Counted from the stretch's first letter, positions 1-6,375 are shown. The stretch: 10,076 bases of DNA from Candidatus Stygibacter frigidus (GCA_030765325.1 JAVCCT010000303.1:1-10076); one strand, 5' to 3'. Numbers and translations: made by a program. The notes: generated by a model from the letters alone, not told the origin.

Positions 1-228
1 CTCTACTGTATAATAAACGTAACCCTTCCAGAGTTCATTTTCAAAACTTTGCAGATTACTGCCTATTGCTCTCACTCTTACTTTGCCATTGCTCAAATTT
101 TTTACTCTTCCTCGAATATTATATTTATGAGCTGCTTGCAGAACAAAGTACCTGTACCCTACTCCCTGAACTATTCCAGAAATAAGATATTCCTGCCGGC
201 TTTCATTATTAACACTGCCCTCTGACAT
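1..228 (-). CDS. acyP: Acylphosphatase, C-terminus cut off by window edge
   Basis: The minus strand reads open from ATG at 228 to the window edge, giving 76 residues without a stop. Acylphosphatases are small cytosolic enzymes, usually about 90-100 residues, that hydrolyse carboxyl-phosphate bonds such as those in acetyl phosphate. The family signature is clear. Residues 18-26 read GIVQGVGYR, the phosphate-binding loop ending in the catalytic Arg26. Residues 40-48 read GRVKNLSNG and supply the catalytic Asn44. Residues 49-70 follow the usual pattern of a strand, a glycine and a helix ending in Lys-Gly. About 15-20 residues are missing beyond the edge. The start is supported by AAGGAG at 239-234, five bases upstream. 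The gene is transcribed away from hrcA, and there is no obvious functional link between them. Confidence 0.93.
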   Translation of the reverse strand, partial: MSEGSVNNESRQEYLISGIVQGVGYRYFVLQAAHKYNIRGRVKNLSNGKVRVRAIGSNLQSFENELWKGYVYYTVE

Positions 229-247
229 TACTGCTCCTTTTTCTTCA

Positions 248-274
248 TTTATATCTATACCAGTACTTTGTCAA
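248..274 (-). promoter_or_regulatory. Candidate promoter for the acylphosphatase gene
   Basis: On the minus strand a perfect TTGACA lies at 274-269 and TATAAA (5/6 to TATAAT) at 253-248, with a 15-bp spacer that is shorter than the usual 17. Initiation would fall near 241, just before the Shine-Dalgarno site at 239-234, so the leader would be very short. A 5-bp dyad, ATTTC-tt-GAAAT at 277-288, sits directly upstream of the -35 box. The call rests on motif match alone. Confidence 0.4.
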
Positions 275-341
275 ATATTTCTTGAAATTATCTGGGATCA
301 TTCGGATTTGTAATATTTCTGCTATACCTTCTAAAATATGA

Positions 342-365
342 TTATAGGACAAATAATGCCTATAA
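342..365. repeat. 24-bp inverted repeat (7-bp arms, 10-nt loop)
   Basis: TTATAGG at 342-348 is the exact reverse complement of CCTATAA at 359-365. There is no T-tract on either side, so an intrinsic terminator is unlikely. It could be an operator in the divergent region. Arms this short and AT-rich can also arise by chance. Confidence 0.4.
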
Positions 366-409
366 ACCCTTTAAATTATATTTACTTAGCAAATAAGGAC
401 TTTATGAAG

Positions 410-465
410 AGGAACAACTAAGCACGTAGTGACATTTTAATGTGAGTACGTGCCTTGTTGTTCCT
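410..465. repeat. 56-nt near-perfect palindrome / long hairpin
   Basis: The dyad axis lies between 437 and 438. Arms pair as 410-418 with 457-465 (9 bp, AGGAACAAC/GTTGTTCCT), 422-428 with 447-453 (7 bp, GCACGTA/TACGTGC) and 432-436 with 439-443 (5 bp, ACATT/AATGT). Symmetric 3x3 interruptions at 419-421/454-456 and 429-431/444-446 each keep a central A-T pair. In all, 23 of 28 positions are complementary. No U-tract follows on either strand and no coding gene ends here, so it does not look like a terminator. It may be a structured RNA, a REP/MITE-like element or a protein-binding site. Its identity is unknown. Confidence 0.85.
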
Positions 466-540
466 GGAGTAATCTGGGAGTAAATTTATAATCGTCATAT
501 TATTGATATGAGGGCGGTTCGGGTATGCGGGAAGAAGAAG

Positions 541-549
541 TTAGCACTC
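541..549. promoter_or_regulatory. Perfect upstream CIRCE half-site (HrcA operator)
   Basis: TTAGCACTC is the exact left half of the CIRCE consensus TTAGCACTC-N9-GAGTGCTAA bound by HrcA. At the canonical 9-bp spacing the opposite half would be 559-567, GATTGACAG. That matches GAGTGCTAA at only 5 of 9 positions and contains the hrcA TTGACA. The perfect partner half lies far downstream at 617-625. With one further base (T550/A616) the arms are 10 bp, separated by 65 bp. Confidence 0.7.
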
Positions 550-560
550 TTATTTTTAGA

Positions 561-588
561 TTGACAGTTTTTCTTTAAATTATTGAAT
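561..588 (+). promoter_or_regulatory. Candidate hrcA operon promoter
   Basis: A perfect -35 TTGACA lies at 561-566. The best -10 at usable spacing is TTGAAT at 583-588 (16-bp spacer, 4/6, lacking the conserved second-position A), so the -10 is weak. Initiation near 595 would place the CIRCE half-site at 617-625 in the early transcript and the one at 541-549 just upstream of -35. The context, between HrcA half-sites and just ahead of hrcA, supports the call more than the -10 does. Confidence 0.45.
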
Positions 589-598
589 GTCGCCAGAA

Positions 599-625
599 TT
601 AGCAGGTGGCTAATTAGAGTGCTAA
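599..625. promoter_or_regulatory. CIRCE operator with one perfect and one degenerate half
   Basis: GAGTGCTAA at 617-625 is a perfect right half-site. Exactly nine bases upstream, 599-607 reads TTAGCAGGT, which matches the left half TTAGCACTC at its first six positions. Nested in the same stretch is a tighter dyad, AATTAGC (597-603) and GCTAATT (609-615), around a 5-nt loop. The operator sits 20 bp before the hrcA ATG, the usual place for autoregulation of hrcA operons. Confidence 0.75.
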
Positions 626-645
626 AGTTAAGGATGTGATTGGTA

Positions 646-1707
646 ATGAAAAAGAATGAATTGAGACGCAGGGAAGTTTTAAGGTATCTTGTAGAGGAGT
701 TTATTGAGCATCAGGAAGCGGTGTCCTCAAAGCAGATATGCTTAAAATACTTACCGGATTGCTCCTCAGCAACGATCAGGATAGATTTGAATAAGCTTGA
801 GAAGGGTGATATGATCTATCAGCCGCACACATCGGCAGGTAGGATTCCCACGATCAAGGGCTATCGGGAATATCTGAAGATGGTTCAGCCAAAATTTATT
901 GATCAGCAATATCATGAAAATGAATTTTTGAGAAACCTGCTGGTGCAGTATTATCGTGATACTCCCATGGCTTTGCATTATATTATGCAGGTACTGGCAA
1001 AAGAGACTGACCAGTTATCATTTGTAGCAGAACCTCAGATATCATTTGGTTACCTTGAGAAACTTGACGTGTTCCATATCTCACCCCGCAAGCTATTATT
1101 CGTGGTAAGCCTCGATTCTGGTTTAGATAAAACGGTGATCTTGAATATCGAAAGTGAGATCAATCCCCGTCAGCTCAAGATTATAGTACGTCGTATCAAT
1201 GAGGAACTGGGTGGACTACGGATATATGACATTCAGAATAAATATTTGCAGGAAATCCAGAATAAAATAGGTCGGGAAAGTGCTTTATTCAAGAATTTTT
1301 TAAGTGGACTGCATCATGCTCTCAGCCAGATATCGAGTTATTATATTCATTTTGATGGCAATATGAATTTTCTGGAACAGCCTGAATTCAATGAGCGCAA
1401 ATCAATATTGTCATTTTTAGGATTCATTCAACGTCAGGATAATCTGATAAATCTGATGAAAAGACATGAAAGTGGCAAGGATTTTTCCATTTTAATGGGT
1501 GAAGACCTGATTCGTCCAGAACTGGTTGAATATGTGATAATCTACTCAAGATATGAGATATATGGCGTACCGGGATATTTGGGAATAGTTGGTCCTGTAC
1601 GGATGAATTATAAAAAGAATATACCCCTGGTGAGAGATTTCGCCAGGACAATAACAGAAACAACGAAAAAAGGGATGATGGTGAAGCAAAATGTCAGAAA
1701 CCAGTAA
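646..1707 (+). CDS. hrcA: Heat-inducible transcription repressor HrcA
   Basis: HrcA is a dimeric winged-helix repressor that binds CIRCE and whose activity depends on chaperones (GroE in the best-studied cases), so heat stress relieves repression. The product is 353 residues, normal for the family. The N-terminal winged helix (about 1-75) carries the diagnostic run from SSATIR (40-45) to QPHTSAGRIPT (59-69) and KGYREYL (71-77). The rest is the GAF-like dimerisation domain with the characteristic insert, ending in a family-typical IVGPVRMNY motif. I chose ATG 646, with AAGGA at 630-634 and an 11-nt gap. TTG 640 is in frame, with a 5-nt gap, and would add two residues. Residue 46 is Ile where the family nearly always has Asn in IRN(D/E)M. 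The 3' end overlaps grpE by 17 bp, which suggests coupled translation. Confidence 0.96.
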   Translation: MKKNELRRREVLRYLVEEFIEHQEAVSSKQICLKYLPDCSSATIRIDLNKLEKGDMIYQPHTSAGRIPTIKGYREYLKMVQPKFIDQQYHENEFLRNLLVQYYRDTPMALHYIMQVLAKETDQLSFVAEPQISFGYLEKLDVFHISPRKLLFVVSLDSGLDKTVILNIESEINPRQLKIIVRRINEELGGLRIYDIQNKYLQEIQNKIGRESALFKNFLSGLHHALSQISSYYIHFDGNMNFLEQPEFNERKSILSFLGFIQRQDNLINLMKRHESGKDFSILMGEDLIRPELVEYVIIYSRYEIYGVPGYLGIVGPVRMNYKKNIPLVRDFARTITETTKKGMMVKQNVRNQ

Positions 1708-2332
1708 GAAAGATACAGAATTTAACCAGGAAAATATTAATGAAGAGACCACTGACAGCGAATTTGAGGAAGTGGAAGTAATCGAAACTTCTATAGAATC
1801 TGAATTGCAGGATAAGATAGATCAATTAGAGCGAGAGAAGGCAGAATTTAAAGATAAATGGCTGCGTTCAGCAGCGGAATTTGAGAATTTCAGACGTCGT
1901 AGTACGGCTGAGAAATCTACCTGGATAAAAAATGCTAATCAGCGTCTGGTCCTGGAATTATGTGATGTATTAGATAATTTTGAACGGGCTTTGGCTGGTG
2001 AACATAGCGATGGTGATAAGAATTATCAGAAAGGAATAGAGCTGATCTACAAACAGATATCTAATATTCTTACCAGAGAAGGGGTGGAGAAGATCGAAAC
2101 TGATAAGCAGGACTTTAATCCTGAGTATCATGAAGCATTAGCCCACATCCCTTCAGAACTGAAAGAGAACAAAATTGCCGCAACAATTCAGAATGGCTAT
2201 CTGATGAACGGCAAATTGATAAGAGCAGCACGTGTGGCAGTATCTAATGGAGAAAAACCGGAAGGAACTACTGACAAGAAAGCTGATAAAAAAAAGAAGA
2301 AAAAAATAGAAACAGGAGGATATGATGGGTAA
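1691..2332 (+). CDS. grpE: GrpE, nucleotide exchange factor for DnaK
   Basis: GrpE is a cytosolic homodimer that releases ADP from DnaK and so resets the Hsp70 cycle. The 213-residue product has an acidic, disordered N-terminus (1-35), a long coiled coil (about 36-100) containing AAEFENFRRR (61-70) and LDNFERAL (94-101), and the C-terminal beta domain with FNPEYHEAL (142-150) and NGYLMNGKLIRAARVAVS (168-185). That region inserts into the DnaK ATPase cleft. The extreme C-terminus is a Lys-rich tail (197-205) encoded by A-rich DNA, longer than in many homologues. The ATG lies inside the end of hrcA and the Shine-Dalgarno is weak (GGTGAAG just upstream), so translation probably depends on coupling from hrcA. 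The stop overlaps the start of dnaK. Confidence 0.96.
   Translation: MSETSKKDTEFNQENINEETTDSEFEEVEVIETSIESELQDKIDQLEREKAEFKDKWLRSAAEFENFRRRSTAEKSTWIKNANQRLVLELCDVLDNFERALAGEHSDGDKNYQKGIELIYKQISNILTREGVEKIETDKQDFNPEYHEALAHIPSELKENKIAATIQNGYLMNGKLIRAARVAVSNGEKPEGTTDKKADKKKKKKIETGGYDG
2314..2320 (+). promoter_or_regulatory. Strong Shine-Dalgarno that decides the dnaK start
   Basis: AGGAGGA inside the end of grpE is the strongest ribosome-binding site in the heat-shock block. Two ATGs follow in tandem. The first (2322) is only one base away, too close. The second (2325) is four bases away and gives the family-typical MGKIIGIDLG. This placement favours 2325. Confidence 0.75.
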
Positions 2333-4289
2333 AATCATAGGAATAGACTTAGGAACCACAAATTCATGCGTAGCCGTGATGGAAGGTGGAAAAGCACATG
2401 TGATCGAGAGTGTGGAAGGATCACGTACTACACCATCTGTAGTAGCATTCACAAAGGATAATGAACGATTGGTAGGACAATTGGCAAAGCGCCAGGCAGT
2501 TACCAATCCACGCAATACTATATCATCTATCAAGCGTTTTATGGGACGCCAGATCGATGAAGTGCAATCAGAGATCTCGAATGTTAATTATGAGATCAGA
2601 GGTGGAAAATTTAAAGAAGCAGTTGTGCATATTCCCATAGAAAACAAGGATTATTCACCTCAGGAAATTTCAGCCATGGTTCTGCGGAAGATGAAAGAAA
2701 CTGCTGAATCACATCTGGGACAGGAAGTCACGGAAGCGGTTATTACTGTGCCAGCTTATTTTAACGATGCTCAGCGTCAGGCAACCAAAGATGCTGGAAA
2801 GATCGCCGGACTGGAAGTGAAACGCATAATAAATGAACCTACAGCTGCAGCATTAGCTTATGGCTTGAATTCTGAAAAGGAAGAAAAAGTAGCGGTTTAT
2901 GACCTTGGTGGCGGAACTTTTGACATTTCAGTATTAGAAGTGGCAGAAGGGGTAGTAGAAGTGCTTTCAACTAATGGAGACACTCACCTTGGTGGAGATG
3001 ATTTTGATAAAAAGATCATGGACTGGATAGTCGATAACTTCAAAAAGCAGGAAGGAATAGACCTCTCTAATGATGCTATGTCCGTGCAGCGTATCAAAGA
3101 AGCTGCTGAAAAGGCAAAAATTGAATTATCAGGTACTGGAACCACAAATATCAATCTGCCATTTATTACTGCTGATGCTTCAGGACCTAAGCATTTAAGT
3201 CTTGATCTGAGCAAAGCAGAATTTAATAGAATGACAGCAGACCTGGTGGAAAGATCAATAGAACCCTGCCGTAAGGCTTTGAAAGATGCAAAACTGAATC
3301 CAGGTGACATCGATGAAATCCTGTTGGTTGGTGGAAGCACCCGAATTCCAGCAGTACAGGAAGCAGTAGAGAAATATTTCGGTAAAAAAGCTAATAAGAG
3401 CCTAAATCCTGATGAAGTTGTAGCAGTTGGCGCAGCAATTCAGGGTGGCATTCTGGGTGGAGATGAAAGTCTTAATGACGTACTTCTGCTGGATGTGACT
3501 CCCCTTTCATTGGGCATTGAAACTCTGGGCGGAGTGATGACCAAGCTTATAGAGCGTAATACCACTATTCCCACTAATAAGAGCCAGGTGTTTTCTACTG
3601 CAGCAGATAATCAGCCAGCCGTAAGCATCAACGTGCTTCAGGGAGAGCGCTCCATGGCAAATGATAACCGGACTCTGGGTAAATTTGATCTAACTGATAT
3701 CCCACCGGCACCACGGGGAACCCCTCAAATAGAGGTTACATTTGATATCGATGCTAATGGAATCTTACATGTATCTGCTAAAGATAAAGGTACCGGCAAA
3801 GAGCAATCTATCCGCATCGAGCGAACAGGCTCATTGAATGAAGAAGAAATCGAAAAAATGGTAAAAGATGCTGAAGCTCACGCTGAAACAGATAAAATCG
3901 AGAAGGAAAAGGTAACAGCTCATAATGAACTTGATACCTTTATTTTCTCAGTGGAAAAGAGCCTTTCTGAATACGGTGAAAAGATTCCTGCTGATGAAAA
4001 AGCAAAAGTGGAAGCAGCCGTGAAAGAAGCCAAAGAAAAAATGGAAAAGGCTGGAACAAAAGAAGAATATGACAGCATTAAGGAAGAACTAACCAAGAAA
4101 GCACAGAAAATGAGCGAAATACTTTATGCTGATATGCAGAAACAGCAGCAGTCAGCAGGTGGTGGTGGACCTCAGAATGCCGATTTTGATCCCAGTAAAA
4201 TGGGAGGACAGCCAGGTGGACAGCAACAGTCACAAGAAGAGGAAGGACCTGTAGATGCTGATTTTGAAGTTGTTGATGACGATAAATAA
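2325..4289 (+). CDS. dnaK: Chaperone DnaK (Hsp70)
   Basis: DnaK is the ATP-dependent Hsp70 that binds exposed hydrophobic segments of client proteins; DnaJ stimulates its hydrolysis and GrpE its nucleotide exchange. The 654-residue length is standard. The nucleotide-binding domain (about 1-380) shows phosphate loop 1, GIDLGTTNS (6-14), phosphate loop 2, DLGGGTFD (193-200), and the adenosine motif LLVGGSTRIP (333-342). The interdomain linker is DVLLLD (385-390). The substrate-binding beta domain runs to about 500 and the helical lid to about 605. A Gln/Gly-rich tail ends in VDADFEVVDDDK, the EEVD-like acidic end of bacterial DnaK. The start at 2325 follows the AGGAGGA site; 2322 would add one Met. 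The gene overlaps grpE by 8 bp and is followed by a strong terminator. Confidence 0.98.
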   Translation: MGKIIGIDLGTTNSCVAVMEGGKAHVIESVEGSRTTPSVVAFTKDNERLVGQLAKRQAVTNPRNTISSIKRFMGRQIDEVQSEISNVNYEIRGGKFKEAVVHIPIENKDYSPQEISAMVLRKMKETAESHLGQEVTEAVITVPAYFNDAQRQATKDAGKIAGLEVKRIINEPTAAALAYGLNSEKEEKVAVYDLGGGTFDISVLEVAEGVVEVLSTNGDTHLGGDDFDKKIMDWIVDNFKKQEGIDLSNDAMSVQRIKEAAEKAKIELSGTGTTNINLPFITADASGPKHLSLDLSKAEFNRMTADLVERSIEPCRKALKDAKLNPGDIDEILLVGGSTRIPAVQEAVEKYFGKKANKSLNPDEVVAVGAAIQGGILGGDESLNDVLLLDVTPLSLGIETLGGVMTKLIERNTTIPTNKSQVFSTAADNQPAVSINVLQGERSMANDNRTLGKFDLTDIPPAPRGTPQIEVTFDIDANGILHVSAKDKGTGKEQSIRIERTGSLNEEEIEKMVKDAEAHAETDKIEKEKVTAHNELDTFIFSVEKSLSEYGEKIPADEKAKVEAAVKEAKEKMEKAGTKEEYDSIKEELTKKAQKMSEILYADMQKQQQSAGGGGPQNADFDPSKMGGQPGGQQQSQEEEGPVDADFEVVDDDK

Positions 4290-4301
4290 CTGATATTGAT
4301 A

Positions 4302-4337
4302 GAGGCAATGCACCACAATGTGCATTGCCTTTTTTTT
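4302..4337 (+). terminator. Rho-independent terminator after dnaK
   Basis: GGCAATGCAC (4304-4313) pairs with GTGCATTGCC (4320-4329) around a 6-nt loop. The stem extends through A4303-T4330 and is followed at once by eight T residues (4330-4337). It starts about 14 nt after the dnaK stop. This should end most hrcA-grpE-dnaK transcripts and leave dnaJ-rsmE at a lower level by read-through, or under its own promoter. Confidence 0.92.
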
Positions 4338-4345
4338 CTGTGTCT

Positions 4346-4383
4346 CCTGAAACTGATCGTATATGAAACCGGTCAGCTTCAGG
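4346..4383 (+). promoter_or_regulatory. Second hairpin, in the dnaJ leader
   Basis: CCTGAA (4346-4351) pairs with TTCAGG (4378-4383), then after one A/C mismatch CTGA (4353-4356) pairs with TCAG (4373-4376), around a 16-nt loop. That makes ten base pairs with no T-run behind it, so it is not an intrinsic terminator. It ends 19 nt before the dnaJ Shine-Dalgarno (AAGGG, 4403-4407). It may stabilise or process the 5' end of a dnaJ message, or be an operator. I see no convincing sigma-70 promoter between the terminator and dnaJ, and no CIRCE. Confidence 0.6.
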
Positions 4384-4414
4384 AAATATAAGGAAAATGT
4401 ATAAGGGATAAATA

Positions 4415-5575
4415 ATGGAAAAAAGAGATTATTACGAAGTGCTGGGTATTGCCAAAACAGCTGAGGCATCAGAAATAAAGAAATCGTACCGTAAACTGGC
4501 AATGAAATATCACCCGGATAAAAACCCGGATGACAAAGAAGCTGAAAAGAAATTTAAAGAAGCCTCAGAAGCTTATGAAGTATTAAGTGATCCTGAAAAG
4601 CGCAGTAAGTATGACAAATTTGGGCATGCTGGACTGGAGGGTGCATTTGGTGGTGGAGGCTTTGACTGGGGTAATTTTTCTCATTTCAGCGATATTGATG
4701 ATATCTTTGGTGGTGAAGGGCTGGGAGGAATCTTTGAGCATTTATTTGGTGGCAGTATGGGTCGCAGCAGGGGGGGGAGCCGTCGTAATAAAGGTGAAGA
4801 CCTGCAATTATCACTGTCATTGACCCTGGAAGAAATCGCTAAAGGCGTTAAGAAAAAACTTAAGATAAATGTTAAAGATTCATGTGAAAGTTGTCAAGGC
4901 AGTGGCTCAGAAGATGGAAAGACTCAAACCTGCACCCAATGCCATGGTAGTGGGCAGGTGATGCAGACAACCCGTTCTTTGTTCGGTCATATGCAGACCG
5001 TAGTACGCTGCCCTACCTGTAATGGAGAAGGCAAGCTTATTGATAAGAAATGCAAAGTTTGCCATGGTGAAGGCAGAATAAATAAATTAAAACCCATTGA
5101 AGTTGATATTCCCGCTGGAGTAGCTGAAGGTCAATATATCAGGCTGCGAGGCAAGGGTAATAAGGGAAGAAATGGTGGAGAAAACGGTGATATCCTGGTT
5201 CATATCAAGGAAAAGGAACACGCGGAATTTGATCGCGAAGAAAGTAATCTGAGAATCAATTTCCCAATTACCATATCACAAGCAGTGCTGGGTTGCGAAA
5301 TCAAAGTGCCTACTTTGTCTGGAAAAGTCAAAATGAAGGTTCCTGCTGGTACTCAGTCAGGAAAAATATTCCGGGTAAGAGGTCAGGGTCTCCCCTATCT
5401 CAACAGCGGATATAATGGTGATCTGTTTGTGCATATAATTGTTATGATACCTACTAAAATATCCGGCAGAGAAAAAGAGCTTTATACAGAACTTGCTGAA
5501 ATTGACAAAGAAAAGAATTATGAGCCCAAAAAGAGCTTCTTTAATAAGTTTAAACATCTTTTTAATCTAATATAA
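4415..5575 (+). CDS. dnaJ: Chaperone DnaJ (Hsp40, type I)
   Basis: DnaJ delivers clients to DnaK and stimulates its ATPase. The 386-residue product is a complete type I DnaJ. It has a J domain (about 4-70) with the essential HPD at 33-35, then a Gly/Phe-rich region (about 70-115). Four zinc-binding repeats follow: CESCQGSG (157-164), CTQCHGSG (173-180), CPTCNGEG (199-206) and CKVCHGEG (213-220). C-terminal beta domains I and II come last, including DIPAGV (231-236) and VPAGTQSG (309-316). ATG 4415 has AAGGG seven bases upstream. Its separation from dnaK by a terminator and a hairpin implies expression partly uncoupled from hrcA-grpE-dnaK. A run of eight G at 4770-4777 encodes Gly-Gly without disturbing the frame. 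Confidence 0.98.
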   Translation: MEKRDYYEVLGIAKTAEASEIKKSYRKLAMKYHPDKNPDDKEAEKKFKEASEAYEVLSDPEKRSKYDKFGHAGLEGAFGGGGFDWGNFSHFSDIDDIFGGEGLGGIFEHLFGGSMGRSRGGSRRNKGEDLQLSLSLTLEEIAKGVKKKLKINVKDSCESCQGSGSEDGKTQTCTQCHGSGQVMQTTRSLFGHMQTVVRCPTCNGEGKLIDKKCKVCHGEGRINKLKPIEVDIPAGVAEGQYIRLRGKGNKGRNGGENGDILVHIKEKEHAEFDREESNLRINFPITISQAVLGCEIKVPTLSGKVKMKVPAGTQSGKIFRVRGQGLPYLNSGYNGDLFVHIIVMIPTKISGREKELYTELAEIDKEKNYEPKKSFFNKFKHLFNLI

Positions 5576-5591
5576 TATAGAGATCAGTAAA

Positions 5592-6332
5592 GTGCCCTGC
5601 TATTATCTGCCTGATATCACTAATTTACAAAATCGGCAGTACATTATCGAAGGTGAAGAGTATCATCATATCTGTCAGGTACTTAGAAAAAGAGATGGTG
5701 ACCACATCCTGGTTACAAGCGGAACGGGAATTATAGCTGATTGCCGTATCGTTAAAATCGAAAAGAGATATTTGCTGATTGAAATTGAAAATCACACAAC
5801 TTATGAAAGAAGTGAACCTCAGATGGCTCTGGCATTTGCTTTATTAAAAAATAAACATGACAGTATGATAATTGAAAAAACTACGGAATTAGGTTGCTCG
5901 ATATTTTATCCAATGGAAACAGAGCGAACTATCCGGAGAAATTCTTCTAACCAGCAAAATAAATTTCATAAAATAGCCATAGCAGCCATGAAGCAATGCG
6001 ATAATGCCTGGCTTCCTGAGATAAAAGAATGCCGTGATATTCGCAAGATACCTGACCTGTTACGAAAAGATAGTTTTATTCCTGTGGTTGCGCTGGAAAC
6101 TGAAAACAAGCGGTCATTTTCTGAAATTAAAAGTCAGTTTCCTAATGAATCTCTGGGCATTATTATCGGCCCGGAAGGTGGATTTTCGCAGCAGGAAATA
6201 GAATTTTTAAAAAAATCGGATGTGATCTCATTTTCACTGGGAAATCATATTTTAAGGGCAGAAACAGCTGCAATTACCGCTATTTCACAGTTATCAGGAT
6301 TTAATTATAATTTAAATAGAGAATATTACTAA
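5592..6332 (+). CDS. rsmE: 16S rRNA (uracil1498-N3)-methyltransferase RsmE
   Basis: RsmE is a SPOUT-fold methyltransferase that uses SAM to make m3U1498 in helix 44 of 16S rRNA. The 246-residue product has the N-terminal PUA-like domain (about 1-70, with HHICQVLRKRDGD at 25-37) and the knotted SAM-binding domain. Family motifs are LLKNKHDSMIIEKTTELG (84-101), IIGPEGGFSQQE (191-202) and LGNHILRAETAA (216-227). The start is GTG with only a weak AGAGA upstream (5579-5583); no better in-frame start lies nearby. The gene follows dnaJ by 16 nt, so the two are probably co-transcribed. In many Firmicutes prmA lies between dnaJ and rsmE; it is absent here. The usual Gly-Arg in the EQ-(S/C)-GR-x2-(V/L)-P motif is replaced by Asp-Asn (KQCDNAWLPE, 134-143). 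Confidence 0.95.
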   Translation: MPCYYLPDITNLQNRQYIIEGEEYHHICQVLRKRDGDHILVTSGTGIIADCRIVKIEKRYLLIEIENHTTYERSEPQMALAFALLKNKHDSMIIEKTTELGCSIFYPMETERTIRRNSSNQQNKFHKIAIAAMKQCDNAWLPEIKECRDIRKIPDLLRKDSFIPVVALETENKRSFSEIKSQFPNESLGIIIGPEGGFSQQEIEFLKKSDVISFSLGNHILRAETAAITAISQLSGFNYNLNREYY

Positions 6333-6375
6333 TAAATAATTACAGGAATTGGACAATTTAAGGGTTTTCAGAATA

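Larger units (their letters stand above)
229..645. other. Divergent intergenic region between acyP and hrcA
   Basis: About 417 bp with no convincing protein gene on either strand; only very short ORFs are present (for example ATG 404, ATG 508 and ATG 525). It is dense in symmetric DNA. It holds the acyP promoter (248-274), an inverted repeat (342-365), a 56-nt palindrome (410-465), a direct repeat GGAGTAA at 466-472 and 477-483, an isolated TATAAT at 487-492, and CIRCE half-sites at 541-549 and 617-625 around a TTGACA. That is more structure than one heat-shock promoter and one housekeeping promoter need. Confidence 0.7.

Noticed and set aside
410..465. Integron attC site.
   Set aside because: The ends are AAC...GTT and the element folds, but the outer boxes do not fit RYYYAAC/GTTRRRY (GAACAAC/GTTGTTC). 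There are no extrahelical bases of the usual kind, and no integrase or cassettes nearby.
410..465. Intrinsic terminator.
   Set aside because: No T-run follows on either strand, and both neighbouring genes are transcribed away from it.
508..578. Short ORFs from ATG 508 (18 codons) and ATG 525 (17 codons).
   Set aside because: Poor or badly spaced ribosome-binding sites, and both run across the CIRCE half-site and the hrcA -35 box.
2290..2296. A AAA AAG heptamer in frame at the end of grpE, like the dnaX -1 frameshift site.
   Set aside because: A -1 slip adds only nine residues before a TGA at 2323-2325 and does not enter dnaK, which lies in the other frame. The strong Shine-Dalgarno is downstream of the slip, not upstream where it would stimulate. 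It is most likely just Lys-rich coding.
4770..4777. Run of eight G in dnaJ as a phase-variation or frameshift site.
   Set aside because: It encodes Gly-Gly in the variable Gly-rich linker, the frame is intact and the protein is full length. No sign of a programmed shift.
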